Below, one piece after another: positions 1-8,387 of a stretch of DNA of 18,575 nucleotides. Every line of letters begins with the position of its first letter. The stretch's first letter is position 1. This DNA is from an uncultured Acetatifactor sp. (GTDB lineage Bacteria > Bacillota > Clostridia > Lachnospirales > Lachnospiraceae): positions 1 through 18,575 of the forward strand of contig CAJUTJ010000140.1 in the NCBI GenBank assembly GCA_910589655.1, read 5' to 3'. The position numbers were made by a program, and so were the translations under genes. The notes beneath the pieces were generated by a model. That model saw only the letters and a program-made list of their open reading frames with translations, had not been told where the DNA came from and did not search any database.

Positions 1-220
1 GATTCCATAAGATTTTTCAAGGCATAGTACCCACTATGTCCAATGTTTATGTCCATTTTTCTCTAATTTCTTTTCCTGCACGATATTCAGTTGTCAATCT
101 TCGCTTAGAATCTCATTCATTGAGATTCCGAGAAGTTATATATATACCAAAATGCGTCCTCAAAATGCATTATAGCACAAAATCAAGCATTTGGGTATAA
201 AAAATCAAAAATACTGATAT
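1..220. other. AT-rich non-coding stretch at the left edge
   Basis: I see no convincing gene here. An 8-bp perfect inverted repeat, GAATCTCA (108-115) and TGAGATTC (121-128), encloses a 5-base loop and could form a small hairpin. It has no T-run and is not a clear terminator. On the minus strand a short open stretch starts at 56 and runs off the left edge, but its start has only a weak ribosome binding site. Confidence 0.4.
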
Positions 221-248
221 TTGTGGTAGCATATTGGTATGTTATACT
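221..248 (+). promoter_or_regulatory. Candidate sigma-A promoter of the alpha-galactoside cluster
   Basis: A -35-like TTGTGG (221-226) and a -10-like TATACT (243-248) are separated by 16 bases in AT-rich DNA. The -10 box is good and the -35 box is weak. Transcription from here would give a leader of about 180 bases containing the 57-bp duplication before the binding-protein gene. No catabolite-repression (cre) site was evident next to it. Confidence 0.4.
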
Positions 249-314
249 AAATATAATTAATAACGGTGCGGAAAACATATAAAACTTAGCTAAGAAATGT
301 AAAGCACAATTCAA

Positions 315-428
315 AACAGTCTCGATATGGAAGCGCAATGCGCAGAAATGCAGAGACGGAACTGGAATTACAACAGTCTCGATATGGAAGCGCAATGCGC
401 AGAAATGCAGAGACAGAACTGGAATAGG
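315..428 (+). repeat. 57-bp tandem duplication with internal inverted repeats
   Basis: Two adjacent copies, 315-371 and 372-428, match over their first 54 bases except one position (G at 358, A at 415). Each holds a GTCTC...GAGAC outer inverted repeat (319-323 with 353-357 in copy 1) around the near-palindrome GCGCAATGCGC. Each copy could therefore be an operator half or fold as an RNA hairpin. The second copy ends in the ribosome binding site of the next gene. The period equals 19 codons, so it prolongs the reading frame upstream of the true start. Confidence 0.85.
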
Positions 429-437
429 AGGCATAAA

Positions 438-1736
438 ATGGCGAAAAAGAAAGTTGAAAAATGTTTGTTTGCAGCCATGGCGGCAGCGCTTAGCGTGATC
501 GGCCTATGGGGCTGCGGGCAGGAAGCGGCGGACGGGAAAACGGACGTGGAACTGGTTTCTTATAAACCGGAAGCGGTTGCGGCGTTTGAACAGATTGCCC
601 AACGCTTTAATGAGACACATGACGATATCCGCTTAACGGTGAACTCTCCCAACGAAGCTATGACGATTTTAAAAACCCGTTTTGTAAGAGAAGATTATCC
701 GGATATTGTGGGAATCGGAGGGGACAACAATTATTCCAATTTTTTAGATGCGGATTTGTTTATGGATATCTCTGATTTTGAAGGGATTGCAGAAGTAAAA
801 CCGGCTTATATGGACATGTTGAAGGAGCTGGAATATATTCCCATGGAAGGTACATACGCTCTTCCCTATGCAGCGAATGCCGCCGGAATCCTCTATAACA
901 GAGACTTGTTTGCAGAGCATGGATGGAATGTGCCTCAGACATGGGATGAATTCCTTGCATTGTGCGGGGAAATACAGGCCAGCGGCATCCAGCCTTTGTA
1001 TCTGGGATATAAGGATACATGGACCTGCCTTGCACCGTGGAATGCTTTGGCGGTGGGGCTTGCCGATTCCGACACCTGCAATCAAGTGAATATGGGAAAT
1101 ACCACTTTTGAGGCGGCGTATCGGGAGACGGCGGAGAAGATCAGGGTATTGCTGGATTATGCGGAACCCAATCCCTATGCATACGGCTATAATGATGCCT
1201 GTACGGCATTTGCCAGAGGGGAAGCCGCAATGTATCCTATCGGAAGCTACGCCATACCCCAGATCCGGTCGGTGAATCCGGATATGAATATCGGTTCCTT
1301 TGTCTTCCCGGCAAATTCGGAGGAAGCCAATAACGTTTTGAACTCCGGAATCGATCTTCAGTTCTGTGTGATGAAAGAAAGTAAAAACAAAGAGGCCGTC
1401 TATGAAGTCCTGCGGTTTTTGTATGAGGATGAGACGATACAGCTTTATCTTGACAATCAGGGCGGACTTACCTGTAAAGAAGGGGAATTTACACTGCCCG
1501 TGGAACTGGAAGACATGAGCGCTTATATCCAAAGCGGCAGAATGGCCGATTATCAGGATCATCATTATCCCAGTGAGATGAGCGTGGATGCCATGATTCA
1601 GACATACCTGCTGGATCAGAGTGATGATGCGGTCACTGCGTTCCTGCAGCGTTTCGATACGGAATGGAAGAGATATAACAGGGATCTGATCAGGAAAGTG
1701 CAGCAATATCAGCAGGAAATGGAGGGGACGAAATGA
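438..1736 (+). CDS. Sugar ABC transporter substrate-binding lipoprotein (MsmE-like, family 1)
   Basis: This is a 432-residue extracytoplasmic solute-binding protein that would capture an oligosaccharide, probably an alpha-galactoside, and pass it to the two permeases downstream. The N-terminus is a lipoprotein signal: basic MAKKK, a hydrophobic stretch of about 15 residues, then LWGC with the lipidated cysteine at residue 26. The rest has the look of the bacterial family 1 binding fold, including ALPYAANAAGILYNRDLF and the GEAAMYPIGSYA segment. I chose ATG 438 because AGGAGG (426-431) lies 6 bases upstream and the signal peptide begins there. An in-frame ATG at 327 would put the 57-bp duplication in front of the signal peptide and is unlikely. 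The stop overlaps the next start (ATGA). The substrate is inferred from the GH36 gene in the cluster. Confidence 0.9.
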   Translation: MAKKKVEKCLFAAMAAALSVIGLWGCGQEAADGKTDVELVSYKPEAVAAFEQIAQRFNETHDDIRLTVNSPNEAMTILKTRFVREDYPDIVGIGGDNNYSNFLDADLFMDISDFEGIAEVKPAYMDMLKELEYIPMEGTYALPYAANAAGILYNRDLFAEHGWNVPQTWDEFLALCGEIQASGIQPLYLGYKDTWTCLAPWNALAVGLADSDTCNQVNMGNTTFEAAYRETAEKIRVLLDYAEPNPYAYGYNDACTAFARGEAAMYPIGSYAIPQIRSVNPDMNIGSFVFPANSEEANNVLNSGIDLQFCVMKESKNKEAVYEVLRFLYEDETIQLYLDNQGGLTCKEGEFTLPVELEDMSAYIQSGRMADYQDHHYPSEMSVDAMIQTYLLDQSDDAVTAFLQRFDTEWKRYNRDLIRKVQQYQQEMEGTK

Positions 1737-2605
1737 AAAAGATGACGAGTCGTGATAAGACATATTGGGCAATTATCATTCCGGTTTTGATTTTGTTTTT
1801 CACATTTAATACGTTACCCATGATTAAGGGTTTCATCTACAGCTTTACAAATTACAGAGGATACGGTACTTACGAATATGTGGGATTCCGTAACTATATT
1901 GACCTGTTCTCGGACGCCAGAGTGGGGAAAAGTTATCTCTTCACCTTTAAATATGCCTTGGCGGGAACGGTGCTTGTGAATGTGCTGAGTCTGATTATGG
2001 CGTTGGGATTAAACAGCCGCATACGGTTTAAGAGCGCCCTGAGAGGAATCTACTTTATACCCAATGTTTTGGGCGGACTGGTAATCGGATATATTTTCAG
2101 CTTTCTTTTTACATATATCATTCCTGCAGTGGGAGAAGCCCTCAATATCGGCTGGCTGCAGAACAGTATCCTTGCCAGTGAGAAGAATGCTTGGATCGGT
2201 GTGTTAATCGTCGGTGTCTGGCAGGCGGTGGCTATGAATACCATCATTTATATTTCGGGTCTGCAGACGGTGCCGGACGATGTATATGAGGCATGTATGC
2301 TGGACGGCGCCAATAAGTGGACGGAGTTCTTTAAGGTGACGCTGCCCTTGGTGGTTCCTTTTATCACGATCAATCTGGTGTTGAGTACAAAGAATCTGCT
2401 GATGGTATTTGACCAGATTATGTCTCTGACAAAAGGCGGTCCTGCGCAAAGCACGGAATCCATTTCCTACTTGATTTATAAAAACGGTATGGACGGCGGG
2501 CAGTTCGGCTTCCAGAGTGCAAACGCCGTGATTTTCTTCATAGTGATTGTGGCCATATCTATTTTCCAGATGACCGTTCTGGGTAAGAAGGAGGAGCAGT
2601 TATAA
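1733..2605 (+). CDS. Sugar ABC transporter permease, MalF/UgpA type (MsmF-like)
   Basis: A 290-residue inner-membrane permease of the carbohydrate-uptake-1 type. It has an N-terminal membrane segment around residues 12-30 and several further hydrophobic helices. The family's cytoplasmic EAA loop, YEACMLDGANKWTEFF (about 185-200), contacts the ATPase. It pairs with the next permease to form the channel. The start overlaps the binding-protein stop by four bases and its own stop overlaps the next start by one base, so the three genes are tightly coupled. No ATPase gene is present. In related systems a shared MsmK/UgpC-type ATPase encoded elsewhere is used, and I infer the same here. Confidence 0.92.
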   Translation: MKKMTSRDKTYWAIIIPVLILFFTFNTLPMIKGFIYSFTNYRGYGTYEYVGFRNYIDLFSDARVGKSYLFTFKYALAGTVLVNVLSLIMALGLNSRIRFKSALRGIYFIPNVLGGLVIGYIFSFLFTYIIPAVGEALNIGWLQNSILASEKNAWIGVLIVGVWQAVAMNTIIYISGLQTVPDDVYEACMLDGANKWTEFFKVTLPLVVPFITINLVLSTKNLLMVFDQIMSLTKGGPAQSTESISYLIYKNGMDGGQFGFQSANAVIFFIVIVAISIFQMTVLGKKEEQL

Positions 2606-3444
2606 TGAAAAAAGATACAAGAATAAATTGGGTGTTGACCATTCTTTTGGTAATCGGGACGATAACCGTCTTTTTCCCTCTGTATATGGCATTTATTATT
2701 GCCTTTAAAAAGTCCAGCGAAATGACAAATGATGTGGCAGGGGCACTGGCTTTTCCCGCCCACTGGAGTCTGGATAATTTCCGGCAGGCAATGGTGGTGA
2801 CGGATTTCTGGCATTCTCTGGGAAACAGTCTGTTGATCACGCTGGCAACCATCGGACTTGCCATTTTGATTCATTCCGTGGCGGGATACGCCATCGGCAG
2901 AAATATGGCTAAGAGAAAGAGCTTTCGGATTATCTATCTGTATATTGTAAGCGGTATGTTTGTACCCTTTTCCATTTTGATGATGCCCCTTGTGAAGCAG
3001 ACGGCACAGATGGGACTGGGAAACAGGCTGGGAGTGATTCTTCTGTATTTGGTGTTCTATATGCCCATGAATATCCTGCTTTACACGGGATACCTGAAAA
3101 ATATCCCGGTGGTGCTGGAGGAGGCTGCGGGTATCGACGGAGCCAACACATGGAGAACCTATTGGAAAATAATTTTCCCCATGATGAGCCCCATGCACGC
3201 TACCGTGGCGGTGCTGACTGCTCTGGGAACATGGAATGATGTGATGACGCCCCTTGTAATTATGGCCGGAACGGGTGAAAATACACTGCCTTTGGCTCAG
3301 TTAAATTTCCAGACCCAGTTCGGAACCAATTATAATTTGGCATTTGCATCCTATATTTTATCCTTGATTCCGATTTTAATCTTCTATATTGTATGCCAGA
3401 AGCAGATTTTGAGCGGAGTGGCAAACGGTGCGGTAAAAGGCTGA
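2605..3444 (+). CDS. Sugar ABC transporter permease, MalG/UgpE type (MsmG-like)
   Basis: A 279-residue membrane protein, the second half of the sugar channel. It shows a membrane segment near residues 10-34, the periplasmic-loop wording typical of MalG-type proteins (PAHWSLDNFRQAM), further helices, and the EAA loop EEAAGIDGANTWRTYWKIIFP starting near residue 171. The ATG shares one base with the previous stop (TAATG), and GGAGGAG sits upstream inside the preceding gene. It is followed by a 253-base gap with a strong hairpin, then the alpha-galactosidase gene. Confidence 0.92.
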   Translation: MKKDTRINWVLTILLVIGTITVFFPLYMAFIIAFKKSSEMTNDVAGALAFPAHWSLDNFRQAMVVTDFWHSLGNSLLITLATIGLAILIHSVAGYAIGRNMAKRKSFRIIYLYIVSGMFVPFSILMMPLVKQTAQMGLGNRLGVILLYLVFYMPMNILLYTGYLKNIPVVLEEAAGIDGANTWRTYWKIIFPMMSPMHATVAVLTALGTWNDVMTPLVIMAGTGENTLPLAQLNFQTQFGTNYNLAFASYILSLIPILIFYIVCQKQILSGVANGAVKG

Positions 3445-3504
3445 CAGGAAACCCTAATGCATCCGGCCGTACCACCAAGCATGATAGTCTGGTTTTCTGT
3501 GAAG

Positions 3505-3544
3505 ATGCACACAAAACGGGCAAATGCAGCCCGTTTTGGTGCAT
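3505..3544 (+). other. Long intercistronic hairpin between permease and alpha-galactosidase
   Basis: ATGCAC (3505-3510), one bulged A, then CAAAACGGGC (3512-3521) pairs with GCCCGTTTTG (3529-3538) and GTGCAT (3539-3544). This makes a 16-bp stem with one bulge and a 7-base loop. No T-run follows, so it is not a standard intrinsic terminator. A processing or mRNA-stabilising role, adjusting transporter against enzyme expression, is inference. The rest of 3445-3697 shows no gene and no clear promoter. Confidence 0.7.
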
Positions 3545-3697
3545 GGCAGCCTCGGGATTTCGTGGGGGCGCATGAAACACTTGGCGGTTTCCGCAGGCAG
3601 AATCCGGAACTTTCATGGTGATTTTCCTGATTGCATTTTGGGACAGAAGTTGGTAAGATAGGGAAATAAATATTGAATAACGAAAGGAAACGAAACT

Positions 3698-5884
3698 ATG
3701 GCAGTTAGGGTGAATGATAATATTTTTTCCATTGAGACTCAGAACACATTGTACCAGATGAAGACGGATGAGTACGGAGTCTTATATCATCTATGGTACG
3801 GCCCGAAGACGGACTGCCCTATGGATTACCTTCTGGACTATCCCGATGTGGGATTCTCGGGCAGCCCCTATGATGCCGGTAACAGGAGAAATTATTCTTT
3901 GGATACACTGCCGTTGGAATATGCCGGCGGCGGGGCGGGAGACTACAGGACGCCTGCGGTCTCTGCCGTTCACGGGGACGGCAGCGCCGCTCTGGATCTG
4001 CGGTTTCAGGAGTACCGCTTAACAGGGGGAAAGTATTGTATTCCCGGTCTTCCCGCGGTGTACGCACAGGAGAATGAGGCGGAGACGCTGGAGATTATTT
4101 TAAAGGACAGGGCATCGGAGATCCGGGTAATTTTGAAATACGGTATTTTGGAAAAGGCCGACGTTATCACCAGAAGCGCGGTGATTGTAAACGGGGGAGA
4201 GGATACGGTGGTGCTGGACAGGGCTCACAGCCTGTGTATGGATATCTCCGGCGGGGACTGGGAGTGGGTGCACTTCCACGGCCGGCATAATATGGAACGT
4301 CAGGCGGAACGCGTCCCGCTGATACACGGCATACAGGAAATCGGCAGCAGAAGAGGAACCTCCAGCCATCAGCAGAATCCGGCAGTGCTGCTATGTGAAA
4401 AGTCCTGTACGGAAAATACGGGCTTCTGCATGGGAGCGGTATTGATGTACAGCGGCGGATTTCAGGCTCAGGCGGAAAAAGACCAGCTGAATCAAGTCCG
4501 CCTTGTGATGGGGATTCATCCGGAATTTTTTTCATGGACGCTGGAGGCGGGAGAATGCTTCCATACGCCGGAGGTGATACTGTCCTGTTCTGACAGGGGG
4601 ACTGCCCTTTTGTCCCAAAGGTTCCATTCCGTCATCCGGAATCATGTCTGCCGGGGAAAGTACAAGCTGTCGGAAAGACCGGTTCTAATCAATAACTGGG
4701 AAGCTACTTACTTCGATTTTGACGAGCAGAAAATTTTGAATATTGCGAGACAGGCGTCGGAACTGGGGATTGACATGATGGTCTTAGACGACGGCTGGTT
4801 CGGGGAGAGAGATACCGACAATTCCGGACTGGGAGACTGGTTCGTCAATGAAAATAAACTCAAAGGCGGTCTGCAGAATTTGATTGAGCAGGTAAACAGG
4901 ATGGGAATGAAGTTCGGTCTCTGGTTCGAGCCGGAAGCAATTTCGGAGGAAAGCCGGTTGTACAGGGAACATCCGGAGTGGGTTCTGCGGATTCCGGGAA
5001 GAGAGCCGGTAAGGGGGCGTTATCAATTGAACCTTGACCTGTCCAATCCGGAGGTCGTGGACTATCTGTATCATGTGCTTGGTAAAATCTTGGGGGAGAA
5101 TCATATAGAGTATGTGAAATGGGACATGAACAGAAGTATCTGCGACTGGTACACGGAAGGGCTGCCCAAGGGACGGCAGAAGGAGGTGCCTCACAGGTAT
5201 GTCCTTGGGCTGTATGAGCTGCTGGAGAAGCTGACAGGAGACTTCCCGGAAGTGCTGTTTGAGGGCTGCAGCGGCGGCGGCGGAAGGTTTGATGCGGGGA
5301 TGCTTTACTATTGCCCCCAGATATGGTGTAGTGACGATACGGACGCCTATGAGAGAACCTTTATCCAGTACGGAACCAGCTTTTTCTATCCTGTTTCCGC
5401 GGTGGGATCCCATGTGTCCGCCGTGCCCAACCACCAGACAGGGCGAAGCACCTCGCTGAAGACCAGAGGAATCGTCGCTATGGCCGGAAGCTTTGGGTAT
5501 GAATTGGATTTAAACCGCTTAAGCGATGCGGAAAAAGAGGAAGTGGCAGAGCAGGTCAAGGAATATAAGAAGTACCAGAAGCTGATCTATGACGGAAGGT
5601 ATTACCGTCTCAGCAATCCTTTCGAGGACAAAATGGCGGCATGGTCATGGGTTTCGGAAGACAAAAAGCAGGCGCTGGTGCACGGCGTGGTATTCCGTGC
5701 CGCACCCAATACTTTGAGAAGAAGACTCCGGCTGTCCGGACTGGAGGAACAGGCCAAGTACCGGACGGCAGATAGCGGAACCGTTTACACAGGGGCAGCT
5801 CTGATGGCAGGAGGGGTTCTGCTGCCGTGGATGAGCGGGGATGATACGGCCTTTGAAGTGTGTCTCACCATGGTGGAGGAGTAA
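3698..5884 (+). CDS. Alpha-galactosidase, glycoside hydrolase family 36
   Basis: A 728-residue enzyme releasing terminal alpha-1,6-linked galactose from sugars such as melibiose and raffinose. The length is normal for the large GH36 group. Order: N-terminal beta-rich domain (about 1-320), central barrel (about 330-660), C-terminal beta domain. Signatures seen are LDDGWFGERD (about 363-372), KWDMNR (474-479) and CSGGGGRFDAGM followed by CSDDTDAYER. By comparison with characterised members D476 should be the nucleophile and D546 the acid/base. There is no signal peptide, so it acts in the cytoplasm on imported sugar. This fits the transporter upstream. The start ATG follows a GAAAGGAAA-type ribosome binding site. 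A strong terminator lies just after the stop. Confidence 0.96.
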   Translation: MAVRVNDNIFSIETQNTLYQMKTDEYGVLYHLWYGPKTDCPMDYLLDYPDVGFSGSPYDAGNRRNYSLDTLPLEYAGGGAGDYRTPAVSAVHGDGSAALDLRFQEYRLTGGKYCIPGLPAVYAQENEAETLEIILKDRASEIRVILKYGILEKADVITRSAVIVNGGEDTVVLDRAHSLCMDISGGDWEWVHFHGRHNMERQAERVPLIHGIQEIGSRRGTSSHQQNPAVLLCEKSCTENTGFCMGAVLMYSGGFQAQAEKDQLNQVRLVMGIHPEFFSWTLEAGECFHTPEVILSCSDRGTALLSQRFHSVIRNHVCRGKYKLSERPVLINNWEATYFDFDEQKILNIARQASELGIDMMVLDDGWFGERDTDNSGLGDWFVNENKLKGGLQNLIEQVNRMGMKFGLWFEPEAISEESRLYREHPEWVLRIPGREPVRGRYQLNLDLSNPEVVDYLYHVLGKILGENHIEYVKWDMNRSICDWYTEGLPKGRQKEVPHRYVLGLYELLEKLTGDFPEVLFEGCSGGGGRFDAGMLYYCPQIWCSDDTDAYERTFIQYGTSFFYPVSAVGSHVSAVPNHQTGRSTSLKTRGIVAMAGSFGYELDLNRLSDAEKEEVAEQVKEYKKYQKLIYDGRYYRLSNPFEDKMAAWSWVSEDKKQALVHGVVFRAAPNTLRRRLRLSGLEEQAKYRTADSGTVYTGAALMAGGVLLPWMSGDDTAFEVCLTMVEE

Positions 5885-5889
5885 AGCAT

Positions 5890-5929
5890 ACGGCAGGAAA
5901 TCTTTTCGGACGGATTTCCTGCCGTTTTT
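5890..5929 (+). terminator. Intrinsic terminator of the alpha-galactoside cluster
   Basis: ACGGCAGGAAATC (5890-5902) pairs perfectly with GATTTCCTGCCGT (5913-5925) over 13 bp with a 10-base loop, followed by a T-run (5925-5929). It begins six bases after the alpha-galactosidase stop. Confidence 0.93.
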
Positions 5930-5938
5930 GTATTTTTA

Positions 5939-6051
5939 TTCAACCTTCCAAACATGCCGACGCAGCCGGCACAAACAATCAATAAATCGGTGCATGTCTG
6001 GAAGAATCGCGCAAGCGATTCTTCGAGAAACTTCATTCCTTTCACACTTCC
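5939..6051 (-). repeat. Interspersed hairpin repeat, copy A
   Basis: On the minus strand this reads GGAAGTGTGAAAGG..., a 10-bp perfect hairpin GAAGAATCGC (6001-6010) / GCGATTCTTC (6015-6024), then TGCACCGATT, TTGTTTGTGCCG, GGCATG and a TTGAA-like end. The same ordered blocks recur at 9724-9906 and 18092-18182 on the other strand. It sits directly after a terminator. Translated, it yields a KNRxSDS peptide string in all copies, which probably explains spurious short open frames and is not evidence for a gene. Confidence 0.75.
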
Positions 6052-6089
6052 TTGTTGTCCGTCGTTTTCTGCACATAAACAACGATTTA

Positions 6090-6106
6090 GCTTACAAGCT
6101 GTAAGC
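6090..6106. other. Small hairpin in the 5885-6311 gap
   Basis: GCTTACA (6090-6096), AGC loop, TGTAAGC (6100-6106), then CCTTTTC. It is a 7-bp perfect stem with a weak T-rich tail and may be a minor terminator. Besides this, the terminator, copy A and the candidate promoter, I see nothing in the gap. Confidence 0.4.
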
Positions 6107-6237
6107 CCTTTTCATCAGAGAGATATATATTGTATCAGTAACGTATGCTTTTGAAGTTTTGCACCGAAAAATTCCCCCTTCTCAGATGATAAGTCACTGT
6201 CTTAGGGAATAAAGTAGTGGAAAATGTAAGAAAAGTG

Positions 6238-6246
6238 TGATATGAT
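6238..6246 (+). promoter_or_regulatory. Candidate extended -10 promoter
   Basis: TGATATGAT (TG at 6238-6239, TATGAT at 6241-6246) is an extended -10 box 66 bases before the next start. The -35 region is poor (TGGAAA at 6218-6223), which is tolerated with extended -10 elements. Confidence 0.45.
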
Positions 6247-6311
6247 TTTGACGGAAAAAGCAGCAATCCTATTAATGTAAGAAATAAATGTGACAGAAAG
6301 GAGAGTTCCAT

Positions 6312-8246
6312 ATGTCATACGAACAATATACAAATGCTTTAAAGTCCGGGCAGAAAGAATACCGCGCCCGCCTGACAAAGGGCGATTATCCTTATCTGCC
6401 GGTTTTGGACGAAATTTTATCTTATACAAAGGTGGAATATGAAGTAAATATCGGTCTGTGCGAGATTCCCTTGGAATTAATCGTGGGAACCAAGACAAAA
6501 GGCCGTACCAATTCCTTTGCTTCCAATTTTATGCCCCTTTTGGACACCGGTACGGAATTTGCTTCCAAATGGATGAATCTGCACACGAACTTATTGGAGG
6601 AGGGATTGCGGGATCCTGTGAAAACATATGAGTTCATGGGGCGGTTTTATGTGCTGGAGGGCAATAAGCGGGTCAGCGTTCTGAAATCATTGGATGCATA
6701 CAGCGTCCCCTGCTCCGTCATCCGCGTGGTTCCGAAGCGGAGTGAAACAAAAGAGAATGCCATTTATTTTGAATTTATGGACTTTTATGAAGTTACCGGC
6801 ATTTATTTTCTCTATTTCAGTGAGAAAGGCAGGTTTGCGCAGTTTCTGGAACAAGTGGGCACTCCCAAGGGTGAAAAATGGACTTCCGACGACCGTCAGG
6901 AGTTTGAAGCGGTTCATACCCGTTTCCGGAAGGCTTTTGAGTCCAAAGGAGGCGGCAAGCTGCCCATTACCGTGGGCGACGCGCTTTTAGCCTTCCTCAC
7001 CGTATTCGGATACGAGGAGACAAAGCAGAAATCCGCACAGGAAATCAAGCGGGATCTTTCCAAGATTTGGGACGAATTCGTGGTGCTGACGGAGGAACAA
7101 TCCATAGAGCTTCGTATGGAGCCTCCCAAGGAGGACGCTTCCCCGAATCTCTATCGGAACTTGTTGAACCTGATCCTTCCGGATAACACGAACAAGGTAA
7201 AAATTGCATTTTTATATGAAAAGACCCATAGAACGTCCGGCTGGACCTACAGCCATGAGCTGGGGCGGCTGTATCTGGAAAATGTATTTCCCGGACAGAT
7301 AGAAACCGCGGCCTTTGAAAATATCGTAGCCGGTGAGAACGATCAGGAATGCATGGAGCAGGTGATCGAGGAGGGGTACAATATGCTCTTTACCACTTCA
7401 CCGGTGATGATGCCTGCCAGCTTAAAGATAGCGGCAAATTATCCGGAGGTAAAGATTTTGAACTGTTCTTTGAATACCTCCCATCCCACTCTGCGTACTT
7501 ATTATGCCAGAATGTATGAGGCAAAATTTTTGGCGGGTATTATTGCGGGTTCCATGACCACTACCAATAAGATCGGTTACATTGCCGATTATCCGATATA
7601 CGGTATGGCCGCTAATATCAATGCCTTTGCCATGGGAGCGAGGATGGTGAATCCACATGCCAAGGTCTATTTAGACTGGAGCACTCTGAAGGATCATGCC
7701 GCAAAAATCAAGGATGACCCGGAGATCAACTATATCATGGGACAGGATATCTCGTCTCCCGACAAGGCTTCCAGACATTTCGGACTTTATTGTGTCAGCG
7801 GGGAGAATCCGGATAATCTGGCCATGACTACTTGGCATTGGGGCAAATTGTATGAGAAGATTATCCGGATCGTACTGAACGGCACATGGAAGGATGACGC
7901 CGCGGCGGGGAGCCGCGCCACCAGTTACTGGTGGGGGATATCCGCCGGTGTGGTGGATTTGATTTGCTCTCAGGATCTGCCCAAGGATACGAAGCGGTTG
8001 GTGGATTTGCTGCGCAATGATATTTGTTCGGATACTTTGATGCCTTTTTCCGGAAATTTGTGCGCTCAGGACGGGATGGTCATGAATACTGCCGATCAGG
8101 TCATTGCGCCCAAGGATATTATCACGATGGATTGGCTGTTGGATAATGTGGTGGGAAGCATTCCCAAGATTTCCGATCTGACCGAGAATGCACAGGCGGT
8201 TGCCAGAATGCAGGGATTGGATAAGACACAGGAGCTTGACGAGTGA
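6312..8246 (+). CDS. Cytoplasmic ParB-like / BMP (PnrA-like) ligand-binding fusion protein
   Basis: A 644-residue protein of two parts. Residues about 40-145 look like a ParB/sulfiredoxin-type domain: an IPLELIVGT segment, then YVLEGNKRVSVLKSLDA (113-129), matching the family's conserved dGNhRv-ALK helix region. From about residue 295 it resembles the BMP family of nucleoside-binding lipoproteins (PnrA, Med): KIAFLYEKTHRTSGWTYSHELGR, MYEAKFLAGIIAGSMTTTNKIGYIADYPIYG, NAFAMGARMVNP and WHWGKLYEKI. Unlike ordinary BMP proteins there is no signal peptide or lipobox, so it should be cytoplasmic. A sensing or regulatory role, perhaps for a nucleoside, is inference. AAAGGAGAG sits before the ATG. A phosphoesterase gene follows after 141 bases. 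Confidence 0.8.
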   Translation: MSYEQYTNALKSGQKEYRARLTKGDYPYLPVLDEILSYTKVEYEVNIGLCEIPLELIVGTKTKGRTNSFASNFMPLLDTGTEFASKWMNLHTNLLEEGLRDPVKTYEFMGRFYVLEGNKRVSVLKSLDAYSVPCSVIRVVPKRSETKENAIYFEFMDFYEVTGIYFLYFSEKGRFAQFLEQVGTPKGEKWTSDDRQEFEAVHTRFRKAFESKGGGKLPITVGDALLAFLTVFGYEETKQKSAQEIKRDLSKIWDEFVVLTEEQSIELRMEPPKEDASPNLYRNLLNLILPDNTNKVKIAFLYEKTHRTSGWTYSHELGRLYLENVFPGQIETAAFENIVAGENDQECMEQVIEEGYNMLFTTSPVMMPASLKIAANYPEVKILNCSLNTSHPTLRTYYARMYEAKFLAGIIAGSMTTTNKIGYIADYPIYGMAANINAFAMGARMVNPHAKVYLDWSTLKDHAAKIKDDPEINYIMGQDISSPDKASRHFGLYCVSGENPDNLAMTTWHWGKLYEKIIRIVLNGTWKDDAAAGSRATSYWWGISAGVVDLICSQDLPKDTKRLVDLLRNDICSDTLMPFSGNLCAQDGMVMNTADQVIAPKDIITMDWLLDNVVGSIPKISDLTENAQAVARMQGLDKTQELDE

Positions 8247-8387
8247 CGGACAGGTTTGCGTGTATGTGACGGGTGTTACGTGAATATGGGAGTTGGGGCA
8301 TGAAAGGGACGAAATCATGCCTTGGGTTGATTGGTTGGAAGCATGACGGTTACAGCAGAATATAAATAAGAGAAGTGGGAACATCTG

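Noticed and set aside
1..56. Minus-strand open stretch starting at ATG 56 (MDINIGHSGYY...) running off the left edge
   Set aside because: Only about 18 codons, with a weak ribosome binding site; it could be a real gene start but cannot be supported from this window.
744..1772. Long minus-strand frame opposite the binding-protein gene
   Set aside because: It is antisense to a clear lipoprotein gene, with no domain and low-complexity histidine/isoleucine-rich composition.
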